Counted from the first letter of the stretch, positions 54,912 to 63,971 are shown. The stretch is DNA of 64,000 nucleotides from Collinsella aerofaciens (GCF_009876115.1 NZ_WWSY01000010.1:25002-89001); one strand, 5' to 3'. The notes: a model not told the origin generated them from the letters alone. Translations and numbers: made by a program.

Positions 54912-54941
54912 GGCGACCACGGGATTTCCCCCGTGGCCGCC
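54912..54941 (-). terminator. Terminator of the kdgT-like gene
   Basis: GGCGaCCACGGG / CCCGTGGcCGCC stem 42 bases past the stop. Confidence 0.75.
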
Positions 54942-54983
54942 CCGTGGCATGGCGAGTTTTTTAGCTTTGATTGCCGCTTGGCA

Positions 54984-56000
54984 TTAGGCGGCTGCAGAGG
55001 CCTTGTCGGTCGTTGCCTTGCCGTTGCTCTGCTGGCCCTCAAAATGCTTGTAGCACCAGCTGGTGACCAGCGGGGTCAAAATGGCCGTCACGATTGCGCA
55101 GGCAGCAACCTGTGCCGTAGCCGTCGCGAGCACCGCACCGCCGTACATGGCCTCGTTGACGCTTGCCATGGCAGCAGGCGTGGCCACATTGGCTCCGGCA
55201 CAGCTCGAAATGGCCGCACCTGCGACACCCGTACCGCCCGTGAGCTTATCGACCGCGATGACGGGAATTGCAAAGATCACCGAGCAGATCACGCCGAGCA
55301 GGATGCCGGGAAGACCACCGTTGATAAGCTGACCAAAAGTCATGGTCGAGCCCATGGCAAAGAAGACGAGCACAATGATGGCGGAGAGTGCCGGTGCCAT
55401 CATCTTCTTAAAGCTGGGGAAGAGGTTGCCCAGGATAATGCCGACGACGATCGGCAGGATGGCGCCCACGAGCGACCAGCCGATCGGAGCCTGACCGGCG
55501 GCGCCAAGGACAATCATCGTGACCGGAGGGCCGACAACCAGCGTGGTGATGGCGACGGCACCACGCTCGGCCTCGTTGCCCATGGTGCCCATCAGTCCAG
55601 CGTACATAGCGTTGTTGGCGCCCGTGCAAGCGGCCAGCATCACCATGGCCGAGATACCAAACAGGTTGTCGTTGAACACATAAAGGATGAGCAGCGACAC
55701 GGCAACAACCACGATCTGCTTGACGGCGATGATAATGGCGCCGCGGGCAGCGGCGGCAGGAGCGCTCTTAAACGAAATCGTCGTGCCAACGATGAGCAAA
55801 AAGGCGCCGACAAGTGGGCCTGCGCCCTGCTGGGTCATGCCGAGCGTAAAGCTGCCGAGCGTTTTAAACAGGTCGGGGAACAGCGTGTTGAGCAGGCAGC
55901 CCAACAAAAGCGGCACCAAGATATTGGCACCCGGGATGGAGGACATCTTAAAGAACGGCTCTTTTGCCGCCGGCGCCTCCACCGCAGTCGATTCACTCAT
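54984..56000 (-). CDS. kdgT: 2-keto-3-deoxygluconate permease
   Basis: 338-residue membrane protein with about ten helices. PGANILVPLLLGCLLNTLFPD, AACTGANNAMYAGLMG, and GAAISSCAGANVATPAAMA match the KdgT family, proton symporters for 2-keto-3-deoxygluconate from pectin or uronate breakdown. The N-terminus carries about 18 extra polar residues. GGAGATATAA precedes the ATG at 56000. The SDR gene upstream on the same strand (108 bases) would fit a ketogluconate/keturonate catabolic unit, although kinase and aldolase genes are not in the window. Confidence 0.87.
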   Translation of the reverse strand: MSESTAVEAPAAKEPFFKMSSIPGANILVPLLLGCLLNTLFPDLFKTLGSFTLGMTQQGAGPLVGAFLLIVGTTISFKSAPAAAARGAIIIAVKQIVVVAVSLLILYVFNDNLFGISAMVMLAACTGANNAMYAGLMGTMGNEAERGAVAITTLVVGPPVTMIVLGAAGQAPIGWSLVGAILPIVVGIILGNLFPSFKKMMAPALSAIIVLVFFAMGSTMTFGQLINGGLPGILLGVICSVIFAIPVIAVDKLTGGTGVAGAAISSCAGANVATPAAMASVNEAMYGGAVLATATAQVAACAIVTAILTPLVTSWCYKHFEGQQSNGKATTDKASAAA

Positions 56001-56057
56001 TTATATCTCCTTTTGATGCGTGCGACACGTGGCCGCACGCTCCTGTGCCAGAAAGAA

Positions 56058-56089
56058 GGCGACGGTCCCGAGCCGCAGGAGCCGTCGCC
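56058..56089 (-). terminator. Hairpin between the SDR and kdgT genes
   Basis: GGCGACGG ... CCGTCGCC stem, 19 bases past the SDR stop; may partially terminate. Confidence 0.6.
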
Positions 56090-56108
56090 GAACGATCACC
56101 GCGGGGTA

Positions 56109-56858
56109 TTACCCGTCCAGGACGATGCCACCATCGCAGTCACCGATCTCGCCGTTCACGAAGCTGGCGAGGTCGGAAGCGAAGAACAGCACCATCTGCG
56201 CAGGCTCGCTTGCCTGTGCGGCGCGGCCCAGGGGGATACCGTTGATGATGCGCTGAGAGTTCTCGTCAGAGAGAATCGAGGTCATATCGGTAAGGGTGAG
56301 CGACGGGCATACAGCGTTGCAGCGGACGCCGAACTTGCCGCCCTCCTTGGCGACTGCCTTGGTTAGACCGTTAACACCGGCCTTGGAGCTGGCGTAGGCA
56401 GCGGTGCCGAGCAGGCCACCACCGATCTTGCCAGCAACAGAGCTCACGTTGACGATAGTGCCGGCATGGGCCGCCTTAAAGTGCGGGTACACGGCGTTCA
56501 TCATAGTGAAGGTACCGTTGAGGTTGATGTCGATGGTGCGACGCCACTCGGTGTCATCGATCTCGTCAAACTTCTTGGTGCTGATGACGCCAGCGCAGTT
56601 GATCAGGATGTTGGTTTGCGGCAGATCGGTGAAAATCTGCTCGACAGTCTCGCGCGCCTTGGGCGCATCGGCAACATCGAGCTGATAGAACTTATTGCCC
56701 TCGCCAAGCTCGGCCACAGCGGCCTCACCCTTGGCAGCGTTCCTTGCGATGAGCGCGACGTGTCCGCCGCCCGCAACGATACCCTTGGCAATCTCGAGGC
56801 CAATGCCCTGAGTGCCACCGGTAACAATCGCGGTTTTGCCCGTGAAGTCAAATGCCAT
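56109..56858 (-). CDS. Short-chain dehydrogenase/reductase (KduD/gluconate 5-dehydrogenase-like)
   Basis: 249-residue classical SDR. TGGTQGIG (residues 14-21) binds NAD(P). INCAG is the stabilising motif. Ser of NVSSVAG, Tyr and Lys of AAYASSKAG form the catalytic triad. DVAD binds the adenine ring. Pairing with a KdgT-like permease suggests action on a ketodeoxy or keto sugar acid, for example as KduD; the family alone cannot confirm this. No ribosome-binding site of strength is seen, but the CTTGATTC-GGGGGTTGGAGTC leader contains GGAG. Confidence 0.85.
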   Translation of the reverse strand: MAFDFTGKTAIVTGGTQGIGLEIAKGIVAGGGHVALIARNAAKGEAAVAELGEGNKFYQLDVADAPKARETVEQIFTDLPQTNILINCAGVISTKKFDEIDDTEWRRTIDINLNGTFTMMNAVYPHFKAAHAGTIVNVSSVAGKIGGGLLGTAAYASSKAGVNGLTKAVAKEGGKFGVRCNAVCPSLTLTDMTSILSDENSQRIINGIPLGRAAQASEPAQMVLFFASDLASFVNGEIGDCDGGIVLDG

Positions 56859-57048
56859 GACTCCAACCCCCTTGATTCAGGTGTCTCCTTGCGGGAAGTT
56901 GGAGCATCGCACGTGGCGATAAATGAGTCCCAGTCGTCATGGTGATGACAACCCCTCGCCTAACCGCGTGCATGATAATGCTTTGAAACGCTACAATTAT
57001 TGAATTATTTTAACTCTTTATGCGCTCTTTATATTGCCTAGCGGCCAA

Positions 57049-57155
57049 GTAGTTTTTTTGGGACATGCCTAGAAATCTACCCCTAACTTCGCTGGTACCG
57101 ACGACATACGGAGGTTCGCCTAAAGGTAGTTTTCTAGGCATGTCCAAAAATCTAC
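57049..57155. repeat. GTAGATTTTTGGACATG inverted-repeat element, copy 2
   Basis: Left arm 57049-57080 and right arm 57125-57155 are near-perfect reverse complements, and each also has short internal symmetry. Related to the hairpin after lysC at 41117. With it the gap 56859-57222 is explained as SDR promoter, this element and the marR promoter. Confidence 0.78.
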
Positions 57156-57187
57156 CGAATGGGACAGCTGGGCGGGGGTATCATCTT

Positions 57188-57227
57188 TCACCGAAAATAG
57201 TTTCTAGTGTTAGGGGTTTTCGGTGGA
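57188..57227. promoter_or_regulatory. Candidate MarR operator
   Basis: TTCACCGAAAA ... TTTTCGGTGGAA inverted repeat around the marR start region; the right arm includes the GTG start codon. Typical location for autorepression. Confidence 0.45.
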
Positions 57228-57672
57228 AGATACCGATTTCCATGAGCTTGGGCGCCAGCTCTTAACTGAGTTTGGCAGCATGCATCAGCGCATTTCGCGC
57301 TTTGCGGACAAAGCTCTCGGCGGCGAGATGGCTGTCATGCGCGCCCTCATGCTCGCTGGCGGCTCGCTCACGCCGAGTGAACTCGCTGATCGTGCCTGGG
57401 TCTCGAACGCCCGCATCGCCAATATCCTACGCGCTCTCGAAGCCAAGGGCTGGGTCGAGCGCGAGCACTCAAAGACCGACCGTCGTCGCGTACACGTCAC
57501 GGTGACCGACAAGGGATTCCATGATCTCGAAATCAAGCGTCGGGAATTCGAGGACCGCACCGCGGCCTTCCTCGAGCAGTTCGGCGAAACAGATACCCAA
57601 GAGATGGTGCGCCTTCTAAGACGTGCCAACGAAATTATCGACCGCAACCAAGAAAGGAGAGATGCCAAGTGA
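57223..57672 (+). CDS. MarR-family transcriptional regulator
   Basis: 149 residues. A winged helix-turn-helix (LTPSELADRAWVSNARIANILRALEAKGWVEREHSKTDRRRVHVTVT) includes the DxR wing motif. It starts with GTG at 57223 behind AGGGG. Its stop overlaps the start of the first exporter gene (GTGA), so it is the first gene of a regulator-exporter operon. MarR proteins release DNA on binding phenolic or lipophilic compounds, so drug- or bile-induced expression of the exporter is a reasonable inference. Confidence 0.9.
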   Translation: MEDTDFHELGRQLLTEFGSMHQRISRFADKALGGEMAVMRALMLAGGSLTPSELADRAWVSNARIANILRALEAKGWVEREHSKTDRRRVHVTVTDKGFHDLEIKRREFEDRTAAFLEQFGETDTQEMVRLLRRANEIIDRNQERRDAK

Positions 57673-60035
57673 GGATTCTCAAGCTCTTTAAAAAGCATGT
57701 CCCGGCACTGTTCGCAGCTATCGTACTCATCGTAATCAGCTGCAACGCCGACTTGGCGCTGCCTACCTATATGAGCGACATCGTCGACGTGGGCGTGCAG
57801 CAAGGCGGCATCGCCTCGCCCGTGCCCGACACCATTCGCGCCGAATCGCTCGACGACCTCGAACTCTTTATGAGCGCCAAGGACGCCAAGGCTGTGGAGG
57901 CCGTGTTTAGCAAGGCGGACAATAACGGCATTCGCACGTACAAGGGAACCGAGGATGAGCGCGCCGACGGTAGCAAGATTGCCGACATCATGAGCCTGCC
58001 CGAGACCGTCGTGCTCGCCTTCAACCAGGGCATCGACGCCGACTCCATGGGCGACATGACCGGCACGTCCAGCGAGAAAGACAACAGCGGCACCCAGGCC
58101 ATGCCCAAGCCCGAGCAAATGTCAGCGATGACGCCCGAGCAGCTCGCCGAGATGCAGCAAAAAGCCGCAGCGGCGCAGAACATGCAAAAGCAGATTGATG
58201 CCGACGGCGGTAAGATCACCATGAAGAGCCTGCGTCTAGGCGTTGAAGGCGGTCTAATCGACCAAAGCAAGCTCGTCGAGGGTGCCAACCAAATGGCGGA
58301 CAAAATGGGCACCATGTCGGGGTCCATCGTCACCCAGCGCGCCGTGACCTACGTGCAAGAAGAGTACAAGGCGCAGGGCATCGACCCCGCCGACGTGCAG
58401 AACGCCTACCTGGGCCGCATGGCGACCACGATGTTTGGGCTGTGCCTGGTGTCGCTGGTCGCCACCATCCTGACCGGCGCCGTGGCTTCGCGCACCGCCT
58501 GCTCCATCGCCCGCGACCTGCGCCGCGAGACCTTCAACAAGGTTATGCACTTCTCGCCGGCCGAGGTTGGCAAGTTTAGCCAGGCCTCGCTCATCACCCG
58601 CTGCACCAACGACATTCAGCAGATTCAGATGGCCGCAACCCTGTTTATCCGCATGTGCCTACTGGCGCCCGTCATGGGCATCGTCGCCGTCATGCGCGTC
58701 CTGGCCAACCACACCGGCCTGGAGTGGACCATCGCCGTGGCCATCATCGCGGTCTCGGCCGTCGTCGGCGTGCTTATGGGCCTCACCATGCCCAAGTTCA
58801 AAAAGATGCAGAGCTTTGTGGACCGCGTAAACCTTACCGCCCGCGAGCTGCTCGACGGCCTTATGCCTATCCGCTCGTTCAACCGCGAGGAGCATGAGCT
58901 CGAGCGTTTCGACAAGGCTTCGCTCGACCTGATGACCACGCAGCTCTACACCAACCGAGCCATGAGCTTTATGATGCCGCTCATGATGCTCGTCATGAAC
59001 TGCATCACCGTGCTCATCGTGTGGTTTGGCGCGCAGGGCGTGTCCGACGGCGTGATGCAGGTCGGCAACATGATGGCGTTTATCTCCTACACCATGCAGA
59101 TCGTCATGGCGTTTATGATCCTCACCATGGTTTCGGTCATCCTGCCCCGCGCCGAGGTCGCAGCCGAGCGCGTGGAAGAGGTCATCACCTGCCCCACGAG
59201 CATCAACGACCCCGCCTCGCCCAAACTGCCCGCGGCCAGCGCGCCGCGCGGCGAGCTCACCTTCCGTGACGTGAGCTTCCAGTATCCCGATGCCCGCGCC
59301 GACGTCATCAGCGGCGTGAACTTCACCACGCACGCCGGCCAGATGCTCGGCATCATTGGCTCCACGGGCTCGGGCAAGTCCACGCTCGTGCAGCTGATTC
59401 CGCGCCTGTACGACGTCACGGGTGGCAGCATTTCGCTCGACGGCATCGACGTGCGCGACATGACCCTTTCCGAGCTGCGCCGACGCATTGGTTATATCCC
59501 GCAGCAGGGTCGCCTGTTCTCGGGCACCGTTGAGAGCAACCTTAAGTTTGCCGGCGACATGGTAAGCGATGATGACATGCGCCAGGCCGCGCGCATCTCA
59601 CAGGCCGAGGACTTTATCGCCGAGCGCGAGGGCGGCTACGACTCCCCCATCAGCCAGGGCGGCTCCAATGTCTCGGGCGGTCAGCGTCAGCGCCTGGCCA
59701 TCGCCCGCGCGTTGGCCAAAAAGCCCGAAGTCGTGGTGTTTGATGACTCGTTTAGCGCCCTCGACTACAAGACCGACGCGCGTCTGCGCGAGGAGCTGGC
59801 CAAAAACGTCACCGACGCCGCGCTCGTGGTCGTGGCCCAGCGCATCGCGACCATCATGCACGCCGACCAGATTATCGTGCTCGACGACGGCCACGTAGTG
59901 GGCACCGGCACGCACGAGGAGCTACTGCACAGCTGCCCGGCGTACCTGGAGATCGCACAGTCGCAGCTTTCAGCCGAGGAGCTGGGGCTTACCCAAGAAG
60001 AGATTGCAGCCGTCATGGAAGGAGGCGAGCACTAA
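57669..60035 (+). CDS. Heterodimeric ABC exporter subunit A (degenerate catalytic site)
   Basis: 788-residue half-transporter: six membrane helices then an ATPase with Walker A GSTGSGKST, signature VSGGQRQRLAIARAL and Walker B VVFDDSFSALD, where Asp replaces the catalytic Glu. Between helices 1 and 2 is a polar insertion of about 200 residues (about 45-245), with an Ala/Gln/Met-rich stretch (EQMSAMTPEQLAEMQQKAAAA), far longer than the usual external loop. GTG start overlapping marR. Pairs with the next gene to form a type IV multidrug or lipid exporter with one consensus ATP site. Confidence 0.92.
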   Translation: MRILKLFKKHVPALFAAIVLIVISCNADLALPTYMSDIVDVGVQQGGIASPVPDTIRAESLDDLELFMSAKDAKAVEAVFSKADNNGIRTYKGTEDERADGSKIADIMSLPETVVLAFNQGIDADSMGDMTGTSSEKDNSGTQAMPKPEQMSAMTPEQLAEMQQKAAAAQNMQKQIDADGGKITMKSLRLGVEGGLIDQSKLVEGANQMADKMGTMSGSIVTQRAVTYVQEEYKAQGIDPADVQNAYLGRMATTMFGLCLVSLVATILTGAVASRTACSIARDLRRETFNKVMHFSPAEVGKFSQASLITRCTNDIQQIQMAATLFIRMCLLAPVMGIVAVMRVLANHTGLEWTIAVAIIAVSAVVGVLMGLTMPKFKKMQSFVDRVNLTARELLDGLMPIRSFNREEHELERFDKASLDLMTTQLYTNRAMSFMMPLMMLVMNCITVLIVWFGAQGVSDGVMQVGNMMAFISYTMQIVMAFMILTMVSVILPRAEVAAERVEEVITCPTSINDPASPKLPAASAPRGELTFRDVSFQYPDARADVISGVNFTTHAGQMLGIIGSTGSGKSTLVQLIPRLYDVTGGSISLDGIDVRDMTLSELRRRIGYIPQQGRLFSGTVESNLKFAGDMVSDDDMRQAARISQAEDFIAEREGGYDSPISQGGSNVSGGQRQRLAIARALAKKPEVVVFDDSFSALDYKTDARLREELAKNVTDAALVVVAQRIATIMHADQIIVLDDGHVVGTGTHEELLHSCPAYLEIAQSQLSAEELGLTQEEIAAVMEGGEH

Positions 60036-61891
60036 TGGCAGACGAGACCAAGACTCAGATTCCCAAGCCCACCCGCCAGCGTGGCCCCATGGGTCGCATG
60101 GGTGGCATGGGCCGCGGCGAAAAGGCCAAGGACTTTAAGGGCACCATGAGGCAGTTGCTCGGCTATATCGGCCAGCACAAGATTGCCGTGTTTGCCGCCG
60201 TCGCCTTTGCCGTATGCTCGGTCATCTTTAACATTGTGGGGCCCAAAGTACTTGGCCAGGTTACGACCAAGTTGTTCGAGGGCCTGGTTGCCAAGGTCAA
60301 CGGTACCGGCGACGTTGACTTTGTCTGGATCGCCAAGACGCTCGGCTTTTTGCTCTGCCTGTATCTGGCAAGCTCTGTTTGCAGCCTCATCCAAGGCTGG
60401 CTCATGACCGGCGTCACGCAAAAGATTTGCTACCGCATGCGCAAGGAGATCGCCGCCAAGATCGCTGTCGTTCCGATGAGTTACTTCAACGGCCACAGCA
60501 AGGGCGACGTGCTCAGCCGCATCACCAACGACGTCGATACGCTCGGTCAGTCGCTCAACCAGAGCGTGACGCAGCTCATCACGTCGGTGACGCAGATTAT
60601 CGGCGTGCTCGTCATGATGCTTTCAATCAGTCTGCCGCTTACCGGCGTCACCGTGCTCACGCTGCCGGCCGCCGCGATTATCCTGACCGTAATGATTCAC
60701 TTCTCGCAGCCGTACTTCCGCGAGCAGCAGCAGGTCCTGGGCACCGTCAACGGCATTATCGAGGAGGATTTTGCCGGTCAGAACGTCATTCAGGTGTTCG
60801 ACCGCGCCGAGGCCTCGATCGAGGAGTTCGACCGTCAAAACGACCGACTCTTTATTAGCGGCTGGCGCTCGCAGTTTCTGTCGGGCCTGATGATGCCGCT
60901 TATGAGCTTGGTGGGCAACATGGGCTACGTGGGCGTCGTCGTGGTGGGCGCGCAGCTCGCGCTGACCGGCAATGCCACGCCCGGCGACATTCAGAGCTTT
61001 ATCCAGTACGTTCGCAACTTTACGCAGCCCGTGCAGCAGCTGGGCAACGTGAGCAACACGATGCAGTCGATGGCCGCCGCCACCGAGCGCGTCTTTGAGT
61101 TCCTGGCCGCGCCCGAGGAGGAGCAGAAAGCCGACGCGCAGATTCCCGAGAAGCGCCCCGGCCACGTGGAGTTTGACCATGTCAAGTTTGGCTACACGCC
61201 CGACAAGACCATCATCCACGACTTTAGCTGCGAGGCGCAGCCCGGCCAGACCATCGCCATCGTCGGCCCCACCGGCGCCGGCAAGACCACGCTCATCAAG
61301 CTGCTGCAGCGCTTCTACGACGTGGACGGCGGTTCGCTGCGTGTCGAGGGCGTCGACGTGCGCGACTGGGACCGCGCGGCACTTCGCGGCGAGTTTGCCA
61401 TGGTGTTGCAGGATACCTGGCTGTTTAACGGCACCATCCGCGAGAACATCCGCTACGGACGCCCCGACGCGAGCGATGCCGAGGTCGAAGCCGCTGCACG
61501 CGCCGCACGCTGCGACCACTTTATCCATACGCTCGCCGGTGGCTACGACTTTATGATTAACGAGGAGGGCACTAACCTGTCGCAGGGTCAGCGCCAGCTC
61601 GTGACCATCGCCCGTGCCATTTTGGCCGACCGCCCGGCGCTGATTCTAGACGAGGCGACTTCCAACGTGGACACCCGCACCGAGGAGCTCATTCAGCGTG
61701 CCATGGATGCGCTGATGCAGGGCCGCACGAGCTTTGTCATCGCGCATCGCCTGTCCACGATCCGCAACGCCGACGTAATCTTGGTGATTCGCGACGGCGA
61801 CATCGTCGAGAAGGGCACGCACGACGAGCTGCTCGCCCAAGGCGGCTTCTACGCCGACCTGTACAACTCGCAGTTCGACGAAGCGGCGTAG
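60035..61891 (+). CDS. Heterodimeric ABC exporter subunit B (consensus catalytic site)
   Basis: 618-residue half-transporter. A Gly/Met/Arg-rich start (PMGRMGGMGRGEKAKDFKG) is followed by six helices and an ATPase with Walker A GPTGAGKTT, Q-loop MVLQDTWLFNGTIREN, signature LSQGQRQLVTIARAI and an intact Walker B with Glu (LILDEATSNVD). Its start codon overlaps the stop of subunit A (TAATG). The asymmetric Glu/Asp pair matches well-studied heterodimers such as BmrCD and TM287/288. Followed by a terminator. Confidence 0.93.
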   Translation: MADETKTQIPKPTRQRGPMGRMGGMGRGEKAKDFKGTMRQLLGYIGQHKIAVFAAVAFAVCSVIFNIVGPKVLGQVTTKLFEGLVAKVNGTGDVDFVWIAKTLGFLLCLYLASSVCSLIQGWLMTGVTQKICYRMRKEIAAKIAVVPMSYFNGHSKGDVLSRITNDVDTLGQSLNQSVTQLITSVTQIIGVLVMMLSISLPLTGVTVLTLPAAAIILTVMIHFSQPYFREQQQVLGTVNGIIEEDFAGQNVIQVFDRAEASIEEFDRQNDRLFISGWRSQFLSGLMMPLMSLVGNMGYVGVVVVGAQLALTGNATPGDIQSFIQYVRNFTQPVQQLGNVSNTMQSMAAATERVFEFLAAPEEEQKADAQIPEKRPGHVEFDHVKFGYTPDKTIIHDFSCEAQPGQTIAIVGPTGAGKTTLIKLLQRFYDVDGGSLRVEGVDVRDWDRAALRGEFAMVLQDTWLFNGTIRENIRYGRPDASDAEVEAAARAARCDHFIHTLAGGYDFMINEEGTNLSQGQRQLVTIARAILADRPALILDEATSNVDTRTEELIQRAMDALMQGRTSFVIAHRLSTIRNADVILVIRDGDIVEKGTHDELLAQGGFYADLYNSQFDEAA

Positions 61892-61922
61892 ATTCGACCG
61901 CAGGGAACGGATGACGCCCGAG

Positions 61923-61954
61923 AACGGGGGCACAGGACAACCTGCGCCCCCGTT
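61923..61954 (+). terminator. Terminator of the marR-exporter operon
   Basis: AACGGGGGC / GCCCCCGTT stem with TTTATG tail, 31 bases past the stop. Confidence 0.88.
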
Positions 61955-62019
61955 TTATGTCCTTCGAGCCTCGAAACGCCTTCCCTGGGACCTGATTGAC
62001 GGCGCCTTCCAGATCCCAT

Positions 62020-62244
62020 GGTCAAAAAAGGGCAAATATGAGTACTGTTACTTTTTCAGTAACAGCCAAAACAGCCCCAAACGACCTCTTTGCGGCCTCT
62101 ATACGCCTTCAAATTAATCAAAACGCCCGTTAGCAGGCTTCTGTGTGCCAACGTTAATGAACATATTTACTGTTGTGTCTATCATCCTGTAAGGTTGATA
62201 TGATACTACGCTAGCAACAGTACTCATATTTGCCATTTTTGTCC
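62020..62244. mobile_element. Non-coding segment bounded by 33-base inverted repeats (MITE-like)
   Basis: Arms 62020-62052 and 62211-62244 match over about 30 positions, centred on CAAATATGAGTACTGTT. A small hairpin CTGTTACT-ttttc-AGTAACAG lies at the inner edge of the left arm (62045-62065). The interior holds no gene. Size and structure suggest a miniature inverted-repeat element or its remnant; no target duplication was found. Confidence 0.6.
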
Positions 62245-62325
62245 ACGGGGTATGCCGCAGAAGATCCAACTTGCTCCAGCGTGCCATACGCCGGCCCTCC
62301 CCTTCCGGCGAGTGCCGACATTTCC

Positions 62326-62368
62326 CCAGATAAAACCGACCAAAATAAACCTGTCCCTTTTTGGGTTG
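62326..62368. repeat. Dispersed hairpin element, copy e
   Basis: CCCAGATAAAACCGACCAAAATAAA then CCTGTCCCTTTTTGG; the right arm is truncated. The rest of the gap to 62589 contains only a GC-rich hairpin (62426-62458) and no gene. Confidence 0.8.
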
Positions 62369-62425
62369 ATTTCCGATCCCAACCGAACACATTGAGCTGA
62401 CGGCACGCTCCCGCAGTTAACCGAA

Positions 62426-62458
62426 CGCCCCCGAGGTCCTATCCGGGCCCCGGGGGCG
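62426..62458. terminator. GC-rich hairpin before the IS30 gene's 3' side
   Basis: CGCCCCCG / CGGGGGCG stem followed on the plus strand by GCATTTTCC. Confidence 0.55.
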
Positions 62459-62589
62459 GCATTTTCCCAGTTGAAGGAATGGTGGAGATGTGTTTCGATG
62501 GGTCCGGTGGCCATGCTCCGCCCGCCGCCCGGCACCTCTTCCCAGACTCAGCCGGACGGTCGGTCCGTCTATTCCGTTTTTCTCCTAGG

Positions 62590-63882
62590 CTAGGCCAGCG
62601 GGGCATCGCCCCTCTCTGCGCGCGCCCTCTCGATGAGCCCCGGCGTCAGGTCGAGATCGCCGAGCGGCACGTCCTCCACGCCGTAGGCGTCCAGCAGCGC
62701 CGCCGCGTCCTCCCCGAGCATCGCCCTGAAGGCGCGCGCGGGCGTCGCGAAGCCGAGCGCGCCGCGGGGCTCGGAGTTCACGTGCGACATGGCCAGCGCC
62801 AGGTCGGCCGGGGCGAGCCGGTCGAACCTGATTCCGGCGCCCTTGGGCAGCAGCTTCCTGATCTCGACGTGGTTGCGCTCGCAGGCGCCCTTCTGGTCGC
62901 TGCGCCTGGGGTCGCAGTAGAACAGCCTCGTCTCGCCCGGCCCCTCGCCGAGCAGCGCCGCGATCGCCGCCTCGTCGGAGAACTCGGCGCCGTTGTCGGT
63001 GAGGACGGCGCGGAACACGCGGCGCGTCCCGTCGGCGCCGAGGATGGCCCGGACGCCCTCCAGGGCGCCCGCGACGCACCCGGCGGTCTTCTCCTCCAGC
63101 GGCAGCGCGAGCTGGAGCCTGCTGGGGCGGTGCAGCAGCGTGAGCAGGCAGGCGGAGTCCTCCCGGGCCCCCTCGACGGTGTCCATCTCCCAGGCCGCGG
63201 CGCACGCGTCCTCCCCGAGGGCGAGGAACGCGGCATGCGACCTGCGGGCGGAGTGGCGGGTCGCCGCCCGGCCCGCGGCGCGCTTCCTCGGCCTGTAGCC
63301 GACCTTGCGCCTGAGCTCCATGTTGGTCATGCCGTCGTAGCCCGCCGAGACCCAGCGGTAGATGGTCGACGGCGACAGGTCCACCGGGCCGCCGTTGCGC
63401 GCCGCCATCTGCTCGGGCGACAGCCCCCGGCGCAGGCAGTCCCTTATCGCCTCCAGCCTGGCCGCCGCGGCGGGCTCGTCGGCGTCTATCCCGCGCCTGG
63501 ACGAGACGAGGACCGAGTCGGCGCACAGCTGCGCGGCCCGGGCCTCGTAGAAGACGTGGGGGCGGCGCTTGCAGCCGATCGCGCGGTACCGGCCGCACCC
63601 GTTGCAGCAGCGCGGCCACGCCGCCAGGCGCGGGCAGGCCGCCGACAGGTCGGCGGAGGCGTCCACGCGCTCGCCGCGCCTGGCCTTCGGCGCCGTCACG
63701 AACCTGTGCGACGCCACCTCGGCGCTCACCGTCGAGGGCGACCTGCCCAGCTCCCTCGCGATCTCCCTGCACGACGCCCTGCGCTCCAGCATCCTCTGGA
63801 CCGTGTCCCGCTCGTGCCTCGTGAGCCTTCCGTAGGCCCTCGGGACCGCCCTTGCGGAGCCGCTCTTCTTCTTTCCGGACAT
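62590..63882 (-). CDS. IS30-family transposase
   Basis: 430 residues. The N-terminal helix-turn-helix RLTRHERDTVQRMLERRASCREIARELGRSPSTVSAEV is the IS30 hallmark. A Cys-rich patch (CCNGCGRYRAIGCKRR) and a second HTH-like segment (LSPSTIYRWVSAGYDG) follow. The DDE catalytic residues lie in WEMDTVEG, LTDNGAEF and GACERNHVEIRK. The ATG at 63882 with GGAGGA upstream is preferred; the frame is open to 63942. The very high GC at third positions exceeds its neighbours. It appears intact. Neither terminal inverted repeat could be assigned, and the element may extend past the window. Confidence 0.9.
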   Translation of the reverse strand: MSGKKKSGSARAVPRAYGRLTRHERDTVQRMLERRASCREIARELGRSPSTVSAEVASHRFVTAPKARRGERVDASADLSAACPRLAAWPRCCNGCGRYRAIGCKRRPHVFYEARAAQLCADSVLVSSRRGIDADEPAAAARLEAIRDCLRRGLSPEQMAARNGGPVDLSPSTIYRWVSAGYDGMTNMELRRKVGYRPRKRAAGRAATRHSARRSHAAFLALGEDACAAAWEMDTVEGAREDSACLLTLLHRPSRLQLALPLEEKTAGCVAGALEGVRAILGADGTRRVFRAVLTDNGAEFSDEAAIAALLGEGPGETRLFYCDPRRSDQKGACERNHVEIRKLLPKGAGIRFDRLAPADLALAMSHVNSEPRGALGFATPARAFRAMLGEDAAALLDAYGVEDVPLGDLDLTPGLIERARAERGDAPLA

Positions 63883-63935
63883 GCCGTCCTCCGATCTCCC
63901 GGGGCCGGCCGATCCGGCCCTCAGGGTATCGGGTT

Positions 63936-63971
63936 CCCACATTCATCCGCACATGTGCGGATGAATGTGGG
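63936..63971. repeat. 36-base perfect palindrome upstream of the IS30 transposase
   Basis: CCCACATTCATCCGCACA and its exact complement with no loop, 54 bases before the transposase start. May be an IS end, its target or the transposase promoter's regulator site. Confidence 0.8.

Noticed and set aside
57669..61891. Frameshifted or single fused exporter
   Set aside because: Both subunits are complete half-transporters with overlapping stop/start codons, the normal heterodimer layout.
62224..62535. 103-codon minus-strand frame before the IS30 gene
   Set aside because: Covers the MITE-like arm, the dispersed hairpin and a GC hairpin; composition comes from repeats.
62585..63952. 455-codon frame overlapping the transposase
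   Set aside because: Arg/Gly/Ala-rich alternative frame of a high-GC gene. The frame ending at 62590 carries the HTH and DDE motifs.
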